The translations under genes were made by a program, and so were the position numbers. Source: Clostridia bacterium (lineage in GTDB: Bacteria; Bacillota_A; Clostridia; Christensenellales; Aristaeellaceae). Taken from it: a stretch of 53,560 nucleotides of DNA. Positions 28,437-37,103 of the stretch are shown one piece after another (the stretch's first letter is position 1; every line of letters starts with the position of its first letter). The stretch lies in NCBI GenBank assembly GCA_017509065.1, contig JAFWQM010000216.1, positions 1 to 53,560 of the forward strand. Direction: 5' to 3'. The notes under the pieces are model-generated. The model saw only the letters and a program-made list of their open reading frames with translations, was not told the origin of the DNA and did not search any database.

Positions 28437-29453
28437 ATGAAAGCGTTATTTATCGGCGGCACGGGCGTCATCAGCACAGCGATTTCCAGGCTGTTGGTCT
28501 CCCAGGGCTGGGACCTGACCCTGCTCAACCGGGGCAATCGGGCGAACGACGTGCCCGGCGCGAAGCAATTGATCCTGGACGTGAACGACGAGGCGGCGGC
28601 AGCGAAGGCCATTGAAAATGAGCATTACGACGTGGTGGCGGACTTCATCGCCTTCGTGCCCGCCCAGGCGGAACGGGACATTCGCTTGTTCAAGGGCAAA
28701 ACTGACCAGTACATCGTCATCAGCTCCGCCAGCGCGTACCAGAAGCCCCTGAGCCATCCCGTCATCCGGGAATCCACGCCGCTCAGCAATCCTTACTGGG
28801 AATATTCCCGCAACAAGATTGCCATCGAAGAACTGCTCATGCGGGAATACCGGCAGAGCGGCTTCCCCATCACCATCGTGCGGCCCAGCCACACCTTCTC
28901 CTACCGTTCTCTGCCCCTGGCCATCCACGGCGACAAAGGCCCCTGGCAGGTGTTGAAGCGGATGATGGAGGGCAAGAAGGTCCTGATGCCCGGCGACGGA
29001 AGCAGCCTGTGGGCGGTGATGAACAGCGAGGACTTCGCCCCGGCCTTTGTCGGCCTGATGGGCAACGTACACGCCATTGGCCAGGCGGTGCAGATCACGG
29101 GCGAGGAACTGCTCACCTGGAACCAGATCATGCAGAGCGTGGCGCGGGCGGCAGGCGCGGAATACAAGCCCTGCTACGTGCCCACCGACCTGCTGGCGAA
29201 AACCAAGAAATACGACTTTGTCGGCGCGATGATCGGCGATAAGTCCAACACCGTGATCTTCGACAACTCCCTGCTGCACCGCCTGGTGCCGACCTTCCAG
29301 CAGAAGCGCACCTTCGACCAGTGCGCCCGTGAGAGCGTGGCCTACTTCCTGGCCCACCCGGAATTGCAGGTGGAAGACCCCGAATTTGACGCCTTCTCCG
29401 ACGCGGTTATTGAGATTATGGAAGGCGCGGCGGAAAAGGTGAAGGCGCTTTGA
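28437..29453 (+). CDS. NAD-dependent epimerase/dehydratase family protein (atypical SDR)
   Basis: 338 residues of extended/atypical short-chain dehydrogenase fold. The N-terminal Rossmann motif is FIGGTGVIS (5-13), with serine in place of the last glycine. NRGNR follows strand 2, as in proteins that bind NAD(P). The segment VISSASAYQKP and YSRNKIAIEE give the Ser-Tyr-(x)3-Lys-like set (SRNK variant). Related proteins include plant CSP41-like and sugar epimerase-like families; substrate not assignable. AAAGGAGGG lies 8 bases before the ATG. Single gene followed directly by a GGGATTA-armed inverted repeat. Confidence 0.85.
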   Translation: MKALFIGGTGVISTAISRLLVSQGWDLTLLNRGNRANDVPGAKQLILDVNDEAAAAKAIENEHYDVVADFIAFVPAQAERDIRLFKGKTDQYIVISSASAYQKPLSHPVIRESTPLSNPYWEYSRNKIAIEELLMREYRQSGFPITIVRPSHTFSYRSLPLAIHGDKGPWQVLKRMMEGKKVLMPGDGSSLWAVMNSEDFAPAFVGLMGNVHAIGQAVQITGEELLTWNQIMQSVARAAGAEYKPCYVPTDLLAKTKKYDFVGAMIGDKSNTVIFDNSLLHRLVPTFQQKRTFDQCARESVAYFLAHPELQVEDPEFDAFSDAVIEIMEGAAEKVKAL

Positions 29454-29455
29454 TA

Positions 29456-29565
29456 TTAGGGATTAGGGATTACAGGCTACATGCGGAAATCTCCCTGGAA
29501 AACAGCATTTTCACAAATCCAAACCTCTTATCCCGTTCTCCTAATCCCTTATCCCTAATCCCTTA
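29456..29565. repeat. GGGATTA-armed inverted repeat, copy A
   Basis: Left arm 29456-29472 (TTAGGGATTAGGGATTA) is matched by the right arm 29542-29565, made of TAATCCCTTA-type units; about 70 unrelated bases lie between. It starts three bases after the epimerase stop. The same arms flank copy B at 34.9 kb and occur singly at 49.26 kb, so this is a dispersed family. Confidence 0.75.
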
Positions 29566-29612
29566 ACCAGAAGCCAGTACAGTGAAAGAACAAATCCGTC
29601 CTTTTTTCCCTC

Positions 29613-29641
29613 TTGACCGGAAAACGTTCGTGCTGTAAAAT
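29613..29641 (+). promoter_or_regulatory. Promoter of the glycine riboswitch transcript
   Basis: TTGACC (29613-29618), 17 bases, TAAAAT (29636-29641), each one base from consensus. Transcription would start near 29648, just before the first aptamer. Confidence 0.75.
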
Positions 29642-29649
29642 AATACCCG

Positions 29650-29832
29650 TCATGTGAAGCATGCAGGAAATATCCGAAAGGATAGCCGAAGGAGTAACAC
29701 TCTCAGGCGCCGGGGAACCGGTGGGACTGTGTGCGGATGACACTCTGGAGAATCCCGGCGGACGCACGCCGGGTGCCGAAGGTGCAAAGCCCGCAAGGGC
29801 CAATCTCTCAGGCAAAAGGACAGAGGCGATGG
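29650..29832 (+). promoter_or_regulatory. Tandem glycine riboswitch (gcvT type)
   Basis: Two aptamers in series. The first holds GCCGAAGGAGTAA, CTCTCAGGCGCC, GGGACTGTG and ACACTCTGGAGA; the second holds GCCGAAGGTGCAAA, CTCTCAGGCAAAAGGACAGAG. These are the conserved cores of glycine-binding RNA. A terminator follows at 29873-29901, so glycine most likely controls read-through into the symporter gene. In transporters of this type the sense of regulation (on or off) varies; here it is not deducible by eye. Confidence 0.93.
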
Positions 29833-29872
29833 ATTTCTTTCGGTACATCGTTTTTATGCCCTGATTCATGAG

Positions 29873-29901
29873 AGAGTTTCGCTTCGGCGGACTCTTTTTT
29901 C
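29873..29901 (+). terminator. Expression-platform terminator of the glycine riboswitch
   Basis: AGAG..CGC-TTCG-GCG..CTCT stem with a C(UUCG)G tetraloop, then TTTTTT. It lies about 40 bases after the second aptamer and 155 bases before the symporter start. Confidence 0.8.
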
Positions 29902-29902
29902 A

Positions 29903-30007
29903 GTTAGGAGGTAGGAGTGAGGAGTTAGGAATATTATAGTGATGATGCTTCGCAAGCATGGCTTTCGTTCTTCATCAAAACTATATAAAACTCCTAACTC
30001 CTCACTC
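29903..30007. repeat. GAGTTAGGA-armed inverted repeat, copy C
   Basis: Left arm 29915-29939 (GAGTGAGGAGTTAGGA then ATATTATAG) pairs with right arm 29981-30007 (CTATATAAAACTCCTAACTC and CTCACTC). An inner GATGA/TCATC pair and GCTTCGCAAGC hairpin complete it. It resembles the GGGATTA elements in design but has a different unit. It lies in the symporter leader, between riboswitch terminator and start codon. Confidence 0.7.
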
Positions 30008-30056
30008 AATCCAGCCTGCCTTTTTATCCAAGCAATAACGAAAGGAACGTGACCCC

Positions 30057-31577
<1,521 letters not shown>

Positions 31578-31585
31578 TTCAAGCG

Positions 31586-31626
31586 AAAAAAAGGGAACTG
31601 CCTGTTCATGGGGCAGTTCCTTTTTT
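31586..31626. terminator. Bidirectional intrinsic terminator
   Basis: GGAACTGCC and GGCAGTTCC around a nine-base loop, with an A-run on one side and a T-run on the other. It ends the symporter transcript and can also end the convergent aldo/keto reductase transcript. Confidence 0.9.
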
Positions 31627-31702
31627 CGTGCAATCAGCAGGAGGGGACCGTATCATCCGCTCTCTGCGCTTTGTTTTCATTTACGGACTGAAAGGGCGCT
31701 GC

Positions 31703-32851
31703 TTATTTCACCAGCTCGCGGTACTCCCGGTCGATGGTCTGCAGCCATTCGATGATATTCAAGTGCTGAGGGCAGGCCGCTTCGCACGAGCCGCACTGCA
31801 CGCAGCGGGAAGCGTCGTTGTTCCGTTCGACCTGCCAGCGGTAGCTGTTGATGAACCTTCCCTGGTCATCGAACATTTTGCCGCTGTTGTAGCCCTGGAA
31901 AATGCCGGGGATGTGCACATCCTGGGGGCAGGGCTGGCAATACTGGCAGCCGGTGCACTTGACGGGCATCCGGGAGAGGTACGCCTTTTTCAGTTCCTTG
32001 GCGAAGGCGCGGTCGTCCTCTGTCATGCCGCCGACGGTCAGATGATCGAAAATACGCAGGTTGTCGTCCAGCTGCTCCGGCGTGCTCATGCCGCTCAGGA
32101 TGGTCGCCACCTCGGGGTAGTCCGCGATGTAGGCGAAGGCCCATTCCACGGCGCTGCGTTTGCGGGGATTTTGGTCGATCAGCTCCTTCACGTTCTGCGG
32201 CGGGTTCGCCAGCGCGCCGCCGCGCAGGGGCTCCATCACCACGATGGGCACGCCGCGCTTGCCGGCTTCACGCAGGCCCGCTTCGCCCGCCTGCTCCTCG
32301 TCGTCCAGATAATTGAACTGAATCTGCGCCATGCCCCAGCCATCATAATCGTTCAGGAGGCGCAGGAAGGTATCGTGGTCATCATGGAAGGAGAAGCCGG
32401 GATGCTTCACGCGCCCATCCTTCACGGCCTGTTTAAAGAAGTCCTTGTAGTGGAACGCCTGCATTTTTTCGATGCGGTCCTTGCCCATAGCGTGGAGCAG
32501 ATAGAAGTCCAGGTAAGGTACATCCAGTTTTTTCAGCTGCTCGTCCAGCAGGCGGTTCATGTCCTTTTCCTCGTTCACCGCCCATACCGGCAGCTTGGTG
32601 GTCAGGGTCACTTTTTCCCGGTAGCCATCCTTCAGCGCCAGACCCACCACGGTTTCGCTCTCCCCGCCATGGTAGGGATAAGCGGTGTCCACATACGTGA
32701 TGCCTTCGTCGATGCCGTGGCGGATCATGCCGATGGCCTTTTCACGGTCGATCACGTCCCTGTCGCCGTCCTTTACCGTAGGCAGACGCATACAGCCAAA
32801 GCCCAGTCGGGAAACATCAAAGCCGTGCTTGCCAAAAGGTACGTACTGCAT
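31703..32851 (-). CDS. Aldo/keto reductase with C-terminal 4Fe-4S ferredoxin-like domain
   Basis: 382 residues. The N-terminal ~270 residues form the AKR barrel: GFGCMRLPTV, YVDTAYPYHGGESE (catalytic Asp and Tyr), TKLP (catalytic Lys region) and LLHAMGKD (catalytic His). The C-terminal part carries two cysteine clusters, CTGCQYCQPCPQ and CVQCGSCEAACPQ, each fitting one [4Fe-4S] centre. This fused form is frequent in anaerobic Clostridia, where it may use ferredoxin as well as NAD(P)H; the substrate is unknown. The start at 32851 has GGGAGGAA 9 bases upstream. Single-gene unit with its own promoter. Confidence 0.9.
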   Translation of the reverse strand: MQYVPFGKHGFDVSRLGFGCMRLPTVKDGDRDVIDREKAIGMIRHGIDEGITYVDTAYPYHGGESETVVGLALKDGYREKVTLTTKLPVWAVNEEKDMNRLLDEQLKKLDVPYLDFYLLHAMGKDRIEKMQAFHYKDFFKQAVKDGRVKHPGFSFHDDHDTFLRLLNDYDGWGMAQIQFNYLDDEEQAGEAGLREAGKRGVPIVVMEPLRGGALANPPQNVKELIDQNPRKRSAVEWAFAYIADYPEVATILSGMSTPEQLDDNLRIFDHLTVGGMTEDDRAFAKELKKAYLSRMPVKCTGCQYCQPCPQDVHIPGIFQGYNSGKMFDDQGRFINSYRWQVERNNDASRCVQCGSCEAACPQHLNIIEWLQTIDREYRELVK

Positions 32852-32902
32852 AATACTTTCCTCCCTGTTATTCAATTCGTTTTTGCAAAAGATTCCAAAC
32901 AC

Positions 32903-32931
32903 AGTATATCATATCTGTCCCTTTTTGTCCA
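32903..32931 (-). promoter_or_regulatory. Promoter of the aldo/keto reductase gene
   Basis: Minus strand: TGGACA (32926-32931), 17 bases, TATACT (32903-32908). Both hexamers and the spacing equal those of the mutL-operon promoter at 24653-24681. Confidence 0.75.
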
Positions 32932-33010
32932 TATTTACATTTCCATAATATGGAATAGAAACAAATGGTTTGTTTCCTTTCAGGTATTGAGGCCAGTTAC
33001 AGGAGGTTAC

Positions 33011-33305
33011 GCTGGAGGCTTTGCCTCCAGACCTTCACCAGGGGCCTGAGGCCCCTGGACCCGCAATAGCGGATGATAGTTGACTTGGAAAGCGAAACAG
33101 GTTCCCGCTGCTGCTTTACCAAACCAAGTTTTTTCGCCTATTGGGATGCAAGGGATGAATCCCTTGCCGCGGGGACGAACCGCCGATGACCGCCTGTGGC
33201 GGAAATCTCATCGGCGGTGAGATCAGCTGAAACAAGCAATATCCGAAGGATTTGCGCCGATTGAGGCTGCGGTATTGGGGCCGCGGAGGCCCCAGCGTTG
33301 CCTTT
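33011..33305. repeat. Cluster of palindromic repeats in a gene-free stretch
   Basis: Five hairpin-forming palindromes lie in series: 33011-33030 (GCTGGAGGC..GCCTCCAG), 33038-33058 (CCAGGGGCC..GGCCCCTGG), 33148-33167 (GCAAGGGAT..ATCCCTTGC), 33180-33217 (CCGCCGATGA..TCATCGGCGG with an inner CCGCC/GGCGG) and 33277-33293 (GGGGCC..GGCCCC). The first two and the following TTCCCGCTG block recur at 53217-53325. No gene is seen between 32852 and 33339 beyond the reductase promoter. Confidence 0.75.
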
Positions 33306-33339
33306 GCTGGATAATTAAAAGCTGAATGGTAGCAATGGT

Positions 33340-33924
33340 TTATTCCTCAGAAATCTCATCAAGCGTCATGGCGAAGCCCGGCACGCATTCCATGATGAAG
33401 TCCTGCACCTCGTCCAGATCGATCTGGTCGAGGTACTTTTTCACGCTCTTGCGGGCGGATTCAAACTCCTGGTTGCCGCTTTTGCGCTCCTCCAGGCATT
33501 TGATATAGGCGCAGATGCGGTCTGCGGCCTTGACGATCTTCCATTCCCCGGTGCTCTCGTCATGGGCGATGAGCGGGGTGTAGTATTCCCGCAGGTCGGG
33601 CGGCAGCATGGAAATCAGCTTCTGGGCGGCGATGACCTCCAGCTTATTGTATTCTGTTTTAATGGCGGGGTTATGGTGCTTGATGGGCGTGGGCAGGTCG
33701 CCGGTGATGACCTCGCTGGCGTCGTGATACATCGCCAGCGCCATGATGTATTCGGCGTTATAACCACGGTCATAACGGATATTGCCGATCACGGCGATGG
33801 CATGCGCGATCATGGCGGCCTGGACGGCGTGCTCCATGTCGTTTTCCGGCATGGTGTTGCGCATCAGGCCCCAGCGCTGGATAAATTTCATGCGGTTGAT
33901 ATACGCGAAAAAATGGTGTTCCAT
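33340..33924 (-). CDS. YfbR-type HD-domain 5'-deoxynucleotidase
   Basis: 194 residues of the HD superfamily, closely patterned on E. coli YfbR, which dephosphorylates deoxyribonucleoside 5'-monophosphates. RWGLMRNTMPENDMEHAV gives the first metal-binding His region; MYHDASEVITGDLPTPIKH is the HD pair plus the YfbR-specific run; AADRICAY supplies the last aspartate. It would help balance dNTP pools. The start at 33924 has AAGGAG 8 bases away; the GTG two codons earlier is too close to it. Divergent from the TPP riboswitch-thiT unit, with overlapping control regions. Confidence 0.9.
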   Translation of the reverse strand: MEHHFFAYINRMKFIQRWGLMRNTMPENDMEHAVQAAMIAHAIAVIGNIRYDRGYNAEYIMALAMYHDASEVITGDLPTPIKHHNPAIKTEYNKLEVIAAQKLISMLPPDLREYYTPLIAHDESTGEWKIVKAADRICAYIKCLEERKSGNQEFESARKSVKKYLDQIDLDEVQDFIMECVPGFAMTLDEISEE

Positions 33925-33936
33925 GAACACATCTCC

Positions 33937-33964
33937 TTGACAGATGGATTGAACGTGGTATAAT
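33937..33964 (+). promoter_or_regulatory. Promoter of the TPP riboswitch-thiT transcript
   Basis: Perfect TTGACA (33937-33942) and perfect TATAAT (33959-33964), 16 bases apart: the closest to consensus in the window. Constitutive initiation with control left to the riboswitch fits. Confidence 0.85.
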
Positions 33965-33973
33965 GTATCCCGT

Positions 33974-34057
33974 GCATCCGCTGGGGGCGCCGCCGATGGG
34001 CGGCTGAGAGAGAACCCTTTGAACCTGTGTAGGTCATCCTACCGTAGGGAAGCGGCG
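33974..34057 (+). promoter_or_regulatory. TPP (THI-box) riboswitch
   Basis: CCGCT/AGCGG closes P1. The conserved cores are GGGGGCGCC, GGCTGAGAGAGAACCCTT, GAACCTG and GGTCATCCTACCGTAGGGAAG. A hairpin terminator follows at 34091, so thiamine pyrophosphate should switch off the downstream thiT gene by early termination. Confidence 0.95.
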
Positions 34058-34090
34058 CGCGGCTCGAAAAAGCCTGCGTTTCGTCCGTTT

Positions 34091-34119
34091 CCCACATGCG
34101 ATATGGCATGTGGGCTTTT
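34091..34119 (+). terminator. Expression-platform terminator of the TPP riboswitch
   Basis: CCCACATGC and GCATGTGGG with a short loop, followed by CTTTTC. The T-run is modest, as is common for regulated terminators. Confidence 0.75.
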
Positions 34120-34161
34120 CATTTGAATAAGGATGCAACAAAAGACAGGAGGCTGATTATT

Positions 34162-34869
34162 ATGGTATCTCTTTGGGCATCTGCGCTGGCTGAAGTCACG
34201 GAGGAAGTAACGGAAGCTGCGGAGGAAGCGGCGGCGAAGGCCGATCCCACCTGGCTGGAAGATTTGGTTTCCAAGTTTGGCAAAACCCCCGGTACGGTGT
34301 GGATCGCCGTGGGCGTGCTTGTGGTGATGGGCATCATCCTGCTGGCGATCGGTAAGACCTCCAAAAAATGGACGGCGAAAACCGTGGCTTTCGGGGCGCT
34401 GGCGATTGCCCTGTCCTTCGTGCTGTCCTGCTTCCGGCTGTACCGTATGCCCCAGGGCGGCAGCGTGACGCCCGGCTCCATGCTGCCCCTCATGCTGTTC
34501 TCCGCCGCTTTCGGCATTGGCCCCGGTCTGCTCGCCGGCCTGGCCTACGGCGTGCTGCAGTATTTGCAGGGCGGCTGGTTCGCCAACGTGTGGCAATTCT
34601 CGCTGGACTATCTTCTGGCCTTCGCTGCGCTGGGTTTGACCGGTCTTGCGAAGCATCTGCCGGAAAAATGGGGCCTGTACTGCGCCATCATCGTCGCGGC
34701 GCTTGGACGCGCCCTGTCCGCCACGCTGGCCGGCATCATGTTCTGGGACACCGCGCCATGGGCCAGCCTGGTCTATAACGGCACCTATCTGATCCCTGAC
34801 ACCCTGATCTGCATCCTTCTGGCCTTGCTGATCGCGAAGCCCGTGATGAAGGTCTTGAAGGCGAAGTAA
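34162..34869 (+). CDS. thiT: Thiamine ECF transporter S component ThiT
   Basis: 235 residues. The C-terminal ~180 residues carry six predicted helices with PGSMLPLMLFSAAFGIGPGL, YGVLQYLQGGW and the QFSLDYLLAF run diagnostic of ThiT, which binds thiamine at high affinity and works with the shared EcfA/A'/T module encoded elsewhere. The N-terminal ~65 residues are extra: an acidic, Ala/Glu-rich stretch (AEVTEEVTEAAEEAAAKA) and an additional hydrophobic helix. AGGAGG lies 9 bases before the ATG. The TPP riboswitch directly upstream confirms the thiamine assignment. Confidence 0.93.
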   Translation: MVSLWASALAEVTEEVTEAAEEAAAKADPTWLEDLVSKFGKTPGTVWIAVGVLVVMGIILLAIGKTSKKWTAKTVAFGALAIALSFVLSCFRLYRMPQGGSVTPGSMLPLMLFSAAFGIGPGLLAGLAYGVLQYLQGGWFANVWQFSLDYLLAFAALGLTGLAKHLPEKWGLYCAIIVAALGRALSATLAGIMFWDTAPWASLVYNGTYLIPDTLICILLALLIAKPVMKVLKAK

Positions 34870-35002
34870 GGGATGAGGAATTAGGGATTAGGGATTAGTT
34901 TTATAGCGTACAGATGAAATAGTGACGACAACAGGGAGACCACGATTGGTCAACAAACAGATACTGTACTCTAATCCCTATTCCCTATTCCCTCTTCATC
35001 CC
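34870..35002. repeat. GGGATTA-armed inverted repeat, copy B
   Basis: Left arm 34870-34898 (GGGATGAGGAATTAGGGATT..) and right arm 34971-35002 (CTAATCCCTATTCCCTATTC..CATCCC) enclose about 70 unique bases. The left arm starts at the base after the thiT stop, and the right arm includes the rqcP stop codon. The element exactly fills the gap between two convergent genes and could fold in either transcript. Confidence 0.8.
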
Positions 35003-35268
35003 CTCTCCGCGGCGATTTCGGGGCTTTCCTCCAGCACGCGGTACATTTCCGCGGCGTTTTCCTTACGCACGACTTCGCGCACATCCGTGATTTCATAACG
35101 GCCCACGCGGTTTCCGAAGCGGATTTCCATAATGTCCCCTTCTTTGACCTCCGCCCCGGCCTTGCTTACCTTGCCGTTGATGGTCACGCGCCCGCCGTCG
35201 CAGGCTTCCTTAGCCACGGTGCGGCGCTTGATAATGCGGGATACTTTCAGATATTTGTCTAAGCGCAT
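34996..35268 (-). CDS. rqcP: S4-domain RNA-binding protein RqcP (YabO/Hsp15 family)
   Basis: 90 residues. The S4 domain covers most of the chain (MRLDKYLKVSRIIKRRTVAKEACDGGRVTINGKVSKA). RqcP binds stalled 50S subunits with RqcH and drives C-terminal alanine tailing in ribosome rescue. The yabM-yabN-hup-yabO order seen here is conserved in Bacillota. AAAGGAG lies 12 bases from the ATG. The last codons lie in the right arm of a repeat element, so the C-terminal EIAAERG may differ from relatives. Confidence 0.9.
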   Translation of the reverse strand: MRLDKYLKVSRIIKRRTVAKEACDGGRVTINGKVSKAGAEVKEGDIMEIRFGNRVGRYEITDVREVVRKENAAEMYRVLEESPEIAAERG

Positions 35269-35299
35269 GTTCGATTATAACTCCTTTATAAGCAACGAA

Positions 35300-35321
35300 A
35301 GCCGTGCCCGAAGGCACGGCT
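35300..35321 (-). terminator. Hairpin between hup and rqcP, weak terminator or processing site
   Basis: Minus strand: AGCCGTGCC-TTCG-GGCACGGCT, then TTTCGTT. The stem is perfect with a UUCG loop but the T-run is interrupted. It probably reduces rather than stops read-through, letting hup mRNA exceed rqcP mRNA. Confidence 0.6.
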
Positions 35322-35336
35322 GAATGGAAAACCGAA

Positions 35337-35609
35337 TTAGTTGAGGCTGTCCTTCAGGGCTTTGCCGACCTTGAAAGCAGCGGTCTTGCTGGCCGCGATT
35401 TCGATCGCTTCACCGGTGCGGGGATTGCGGGCGCTGCGGGCGGGACGTTCCTTGGCTTCAAAGGTGCCAAAGCCAACCAGCTGCACCTTGTCACCAGCCT
35501 TGAGGGTTTCGGTGACCACGTCCACAAAAGCGGACAGGGCTTTTTCAGCGTCCTTCTTGGACAGTTCAGCCTTCTGAGCCAGAGCGGCGACCAATTCAGA
35601 TTTGTTCAT
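35337..35609 (-). CDS. hup: HU-family nucleoid protein
   Basis: 90 residues, exactly the HU length. MNKSELVAALAQKAELSKKDAEKA forms the helical body, and VGFGTFEAKERPARSARNPRTGE is the PROSITE-type bacterial histone-like signature with the DNA-binding arm (RNPRTGE). It compacts DNA as a dimer. The start at 35609 has GGAGG 8 bases upstream. Placed between mazG and rqcP, as in many Clostridia. Its distance from mazG is 15 bases, so it is co-transcribed, with a likely internal control from the hairpin downstream. Confidence 0.95.
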   Translation of the reverse strand: MNKSELVAALAQKAELSKKDAEKALSAFVDVVTETLKAGDKVQLVGFGTFEAKERPARSARNPRTGEAIEIAASKTAAFKVGKALKDSLN

Positions 35610-35624
35610 GAGTAAAACCTCCAC

Positions 35625-37103
35625 TCAACATAAAATGTGCTGAACACCCTTATCAATCTTCGGATTGCGGGTGTTTTTACTACCCTCCCAGTATACAACC
35701 ATTTCTGATAATGTCAAGTCCTGAAAGCGTTTTCCTTCGCGTAAAATCTCATTTTCCATAGAAGAAAACCGGGAAATGAACTTTTCGGTCGCTTTTTGGA
35801 GCGCGCTTTCCGCGTCTATCCCCGCAAGACGGGCCAGATTCACGCAGGCGAAGAACAAATCACCCAGCTCATTCTCCAGATTCTGGCCTTTTCCATCCAA
35901 TTCCGCCTGAACTTCTTCCGTCTCTTCCCGCACTTTTTTCAGCGCGTCGCGGGGATCGGCCCAGTCAAAGCCCACGTCCCGGACCTTCTTTTGCACCTTG
36001 GCGGCGCGCATCATGGGCGGCAGACCCACGGGCACGCCCCTGAGCGCGTCCGTCTGCGTCCTGTAGCCCCGCTCTTCCTTTTTGATCTTCTCCCAGTTCA
36101 CCAGCACGTCTTCGGCAGTGTCGCAGTGGTCGGAGCCGAAAATGTGGCTGTGCCGGTCGATCATCTTGCGGCAGATGTGGGAGGTGATGTCCGATAATTC
36201 AAACGTGCCGTACTGCCTGCCGATGTTCGCCTGAAACACCACCTGGAGCAGCACGTCGCCCAGCTCGTCCGCCACGTGATCCCAGTCCTCTTCCGAGATG
36301 GCGGCGGCGGTTTCGTAGGCTTCCTCCACCAGATATTTTTTCAGCGTTTCGTGGGTCTGCTCCTTGTCCCAGGGGCAGCCGTCCTCACCGCGCAGAATGT
36401 CCATCACCCGCACCAGGTCAAAAAAATCAAAGCGTTTCCTGTCCGTAAGCTTCACCGGCGGCAGCAGCACGGCGCAGGTGTGGTCGTACTTCGGCTGGCG
36501 GTCAATATCGGAGAGCGGCATTTCGATGTACGTCCTGGCCGCGCTGTCGCTCGGCGGGAAGAAAAGCGCGGGCTGGTCGGCGTCGTACCAGGAGAGCAAT
36601 TGCAGCTTGCATTCCCCCATGAGCATCCGGGAATCGCATTCCAGGATGAGCAGGAGATTTTGAATGCCGGTGACGTTCAGGCTGCTGGCCGTCTGAATCT
36701 CAATTTTTTCCTGCGCCGGGGCCGCGGCCAGGAGCGGCGCGGACAGCGGCACGCCCGCCAGCGCGACGGTTTTTGGCGCTTTTTCCCGCAGAGCGGCGAC
36801 AGTTTCGTCAGCAGAAGCGTCGAACACCGCGTAGCAGACCGGGCCTTCCGAAGCCTTTTCAAGCAAGACTTCAACTGCTCTTTCAATCAGCTCGTCAAAG
36901 TCCTCGCATTCCTCGTGGAGGAAGTCCAGCGTATCAAACTTTACCCCGATTTCCCGGAGGTAATCTGCCGCGCCGCAGCGGAGAGAAGTCCGTAAAATGA
37001 CTGTTTCCGCTTTTTTCAAGGCTTCAATGGCCCCCAGCGTCAGGTATTCCCGGGGCCCGGGCCCAAGCGAAACAACGGTGATGGAATCTATGTGTTTCGT
37101 CAT
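35625..37103 (-). CDS. mazG: YabN-type fusion of tetrapyrrole methylase-like and MazG domains
   Basis: 492 residues. Residues 1-220 resemble the tetrapyrrole (corrin/porphyrin) methylase fold, with VVSLGPGPREYLTLGA at the SAM-binding start; its role in YabN proteins is unknown. Residues about 225-475 are two MazG pyrophosphohydrolase repeats: DGCPWDKEQTHETLKKYLVEE with DELGDVLLQV, and REETEEVQAEL with NELGDLFFA, the EExxE..ExxD metal sites. MazG hydrolyses NTPs, damaged dNTPs or ppGpp-related alarmone pools. Starts within the stop of the SpoVB-like gene (4-base overlap). Confidence 0.93.
   Translation of the reverse strand: MTKHIDSITVVSLGPGPREYLTLGAIEALKKAETVILRTSLRCGAADYLREIGVKFDTLDFLHEECEDFDELIERAVEVLLEKASEGPVCYAVFDASADETVAALREKAPKTVALAGVPLSAPLLAAAPAQEKIEIQTASSLNVTGIQNLLLILECDSRMLMGECKLQLLSWYDADQPALFFPPSDSAARTYIEMPLSDIDRQPKYDHTCAVLLPPVKLTDRKRFDFFDLVRVMDILRGEDGCPWDKEQTHETLKKYLVEEAYETAAAISEEDWDHVADELGDVLLQVVFQANIGRQYGTFELSDITSHICRKMIDRHSHIFGSDHCDTAEDVLVNWEKIKKEERGYRTQTDALRGVPVGLPPMMRAAKVQKKVRDVGFDWADPRDALKKVREETEEVQAELDGKGQNLENELGDLFFACVNLARLAGIDAESALQKATEKFISRFSSMENEILREGKRFQDLTLSEMVVYWEGSKNTRNPKIDKGVQHILC

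Noticed and set aside
29456..30007. Repeats near 29.5-30 kb as a CRISPR array
   Set aside because: Only two inverted arms per element, no regularly spaced direct repeats with spacers and no cas gene.
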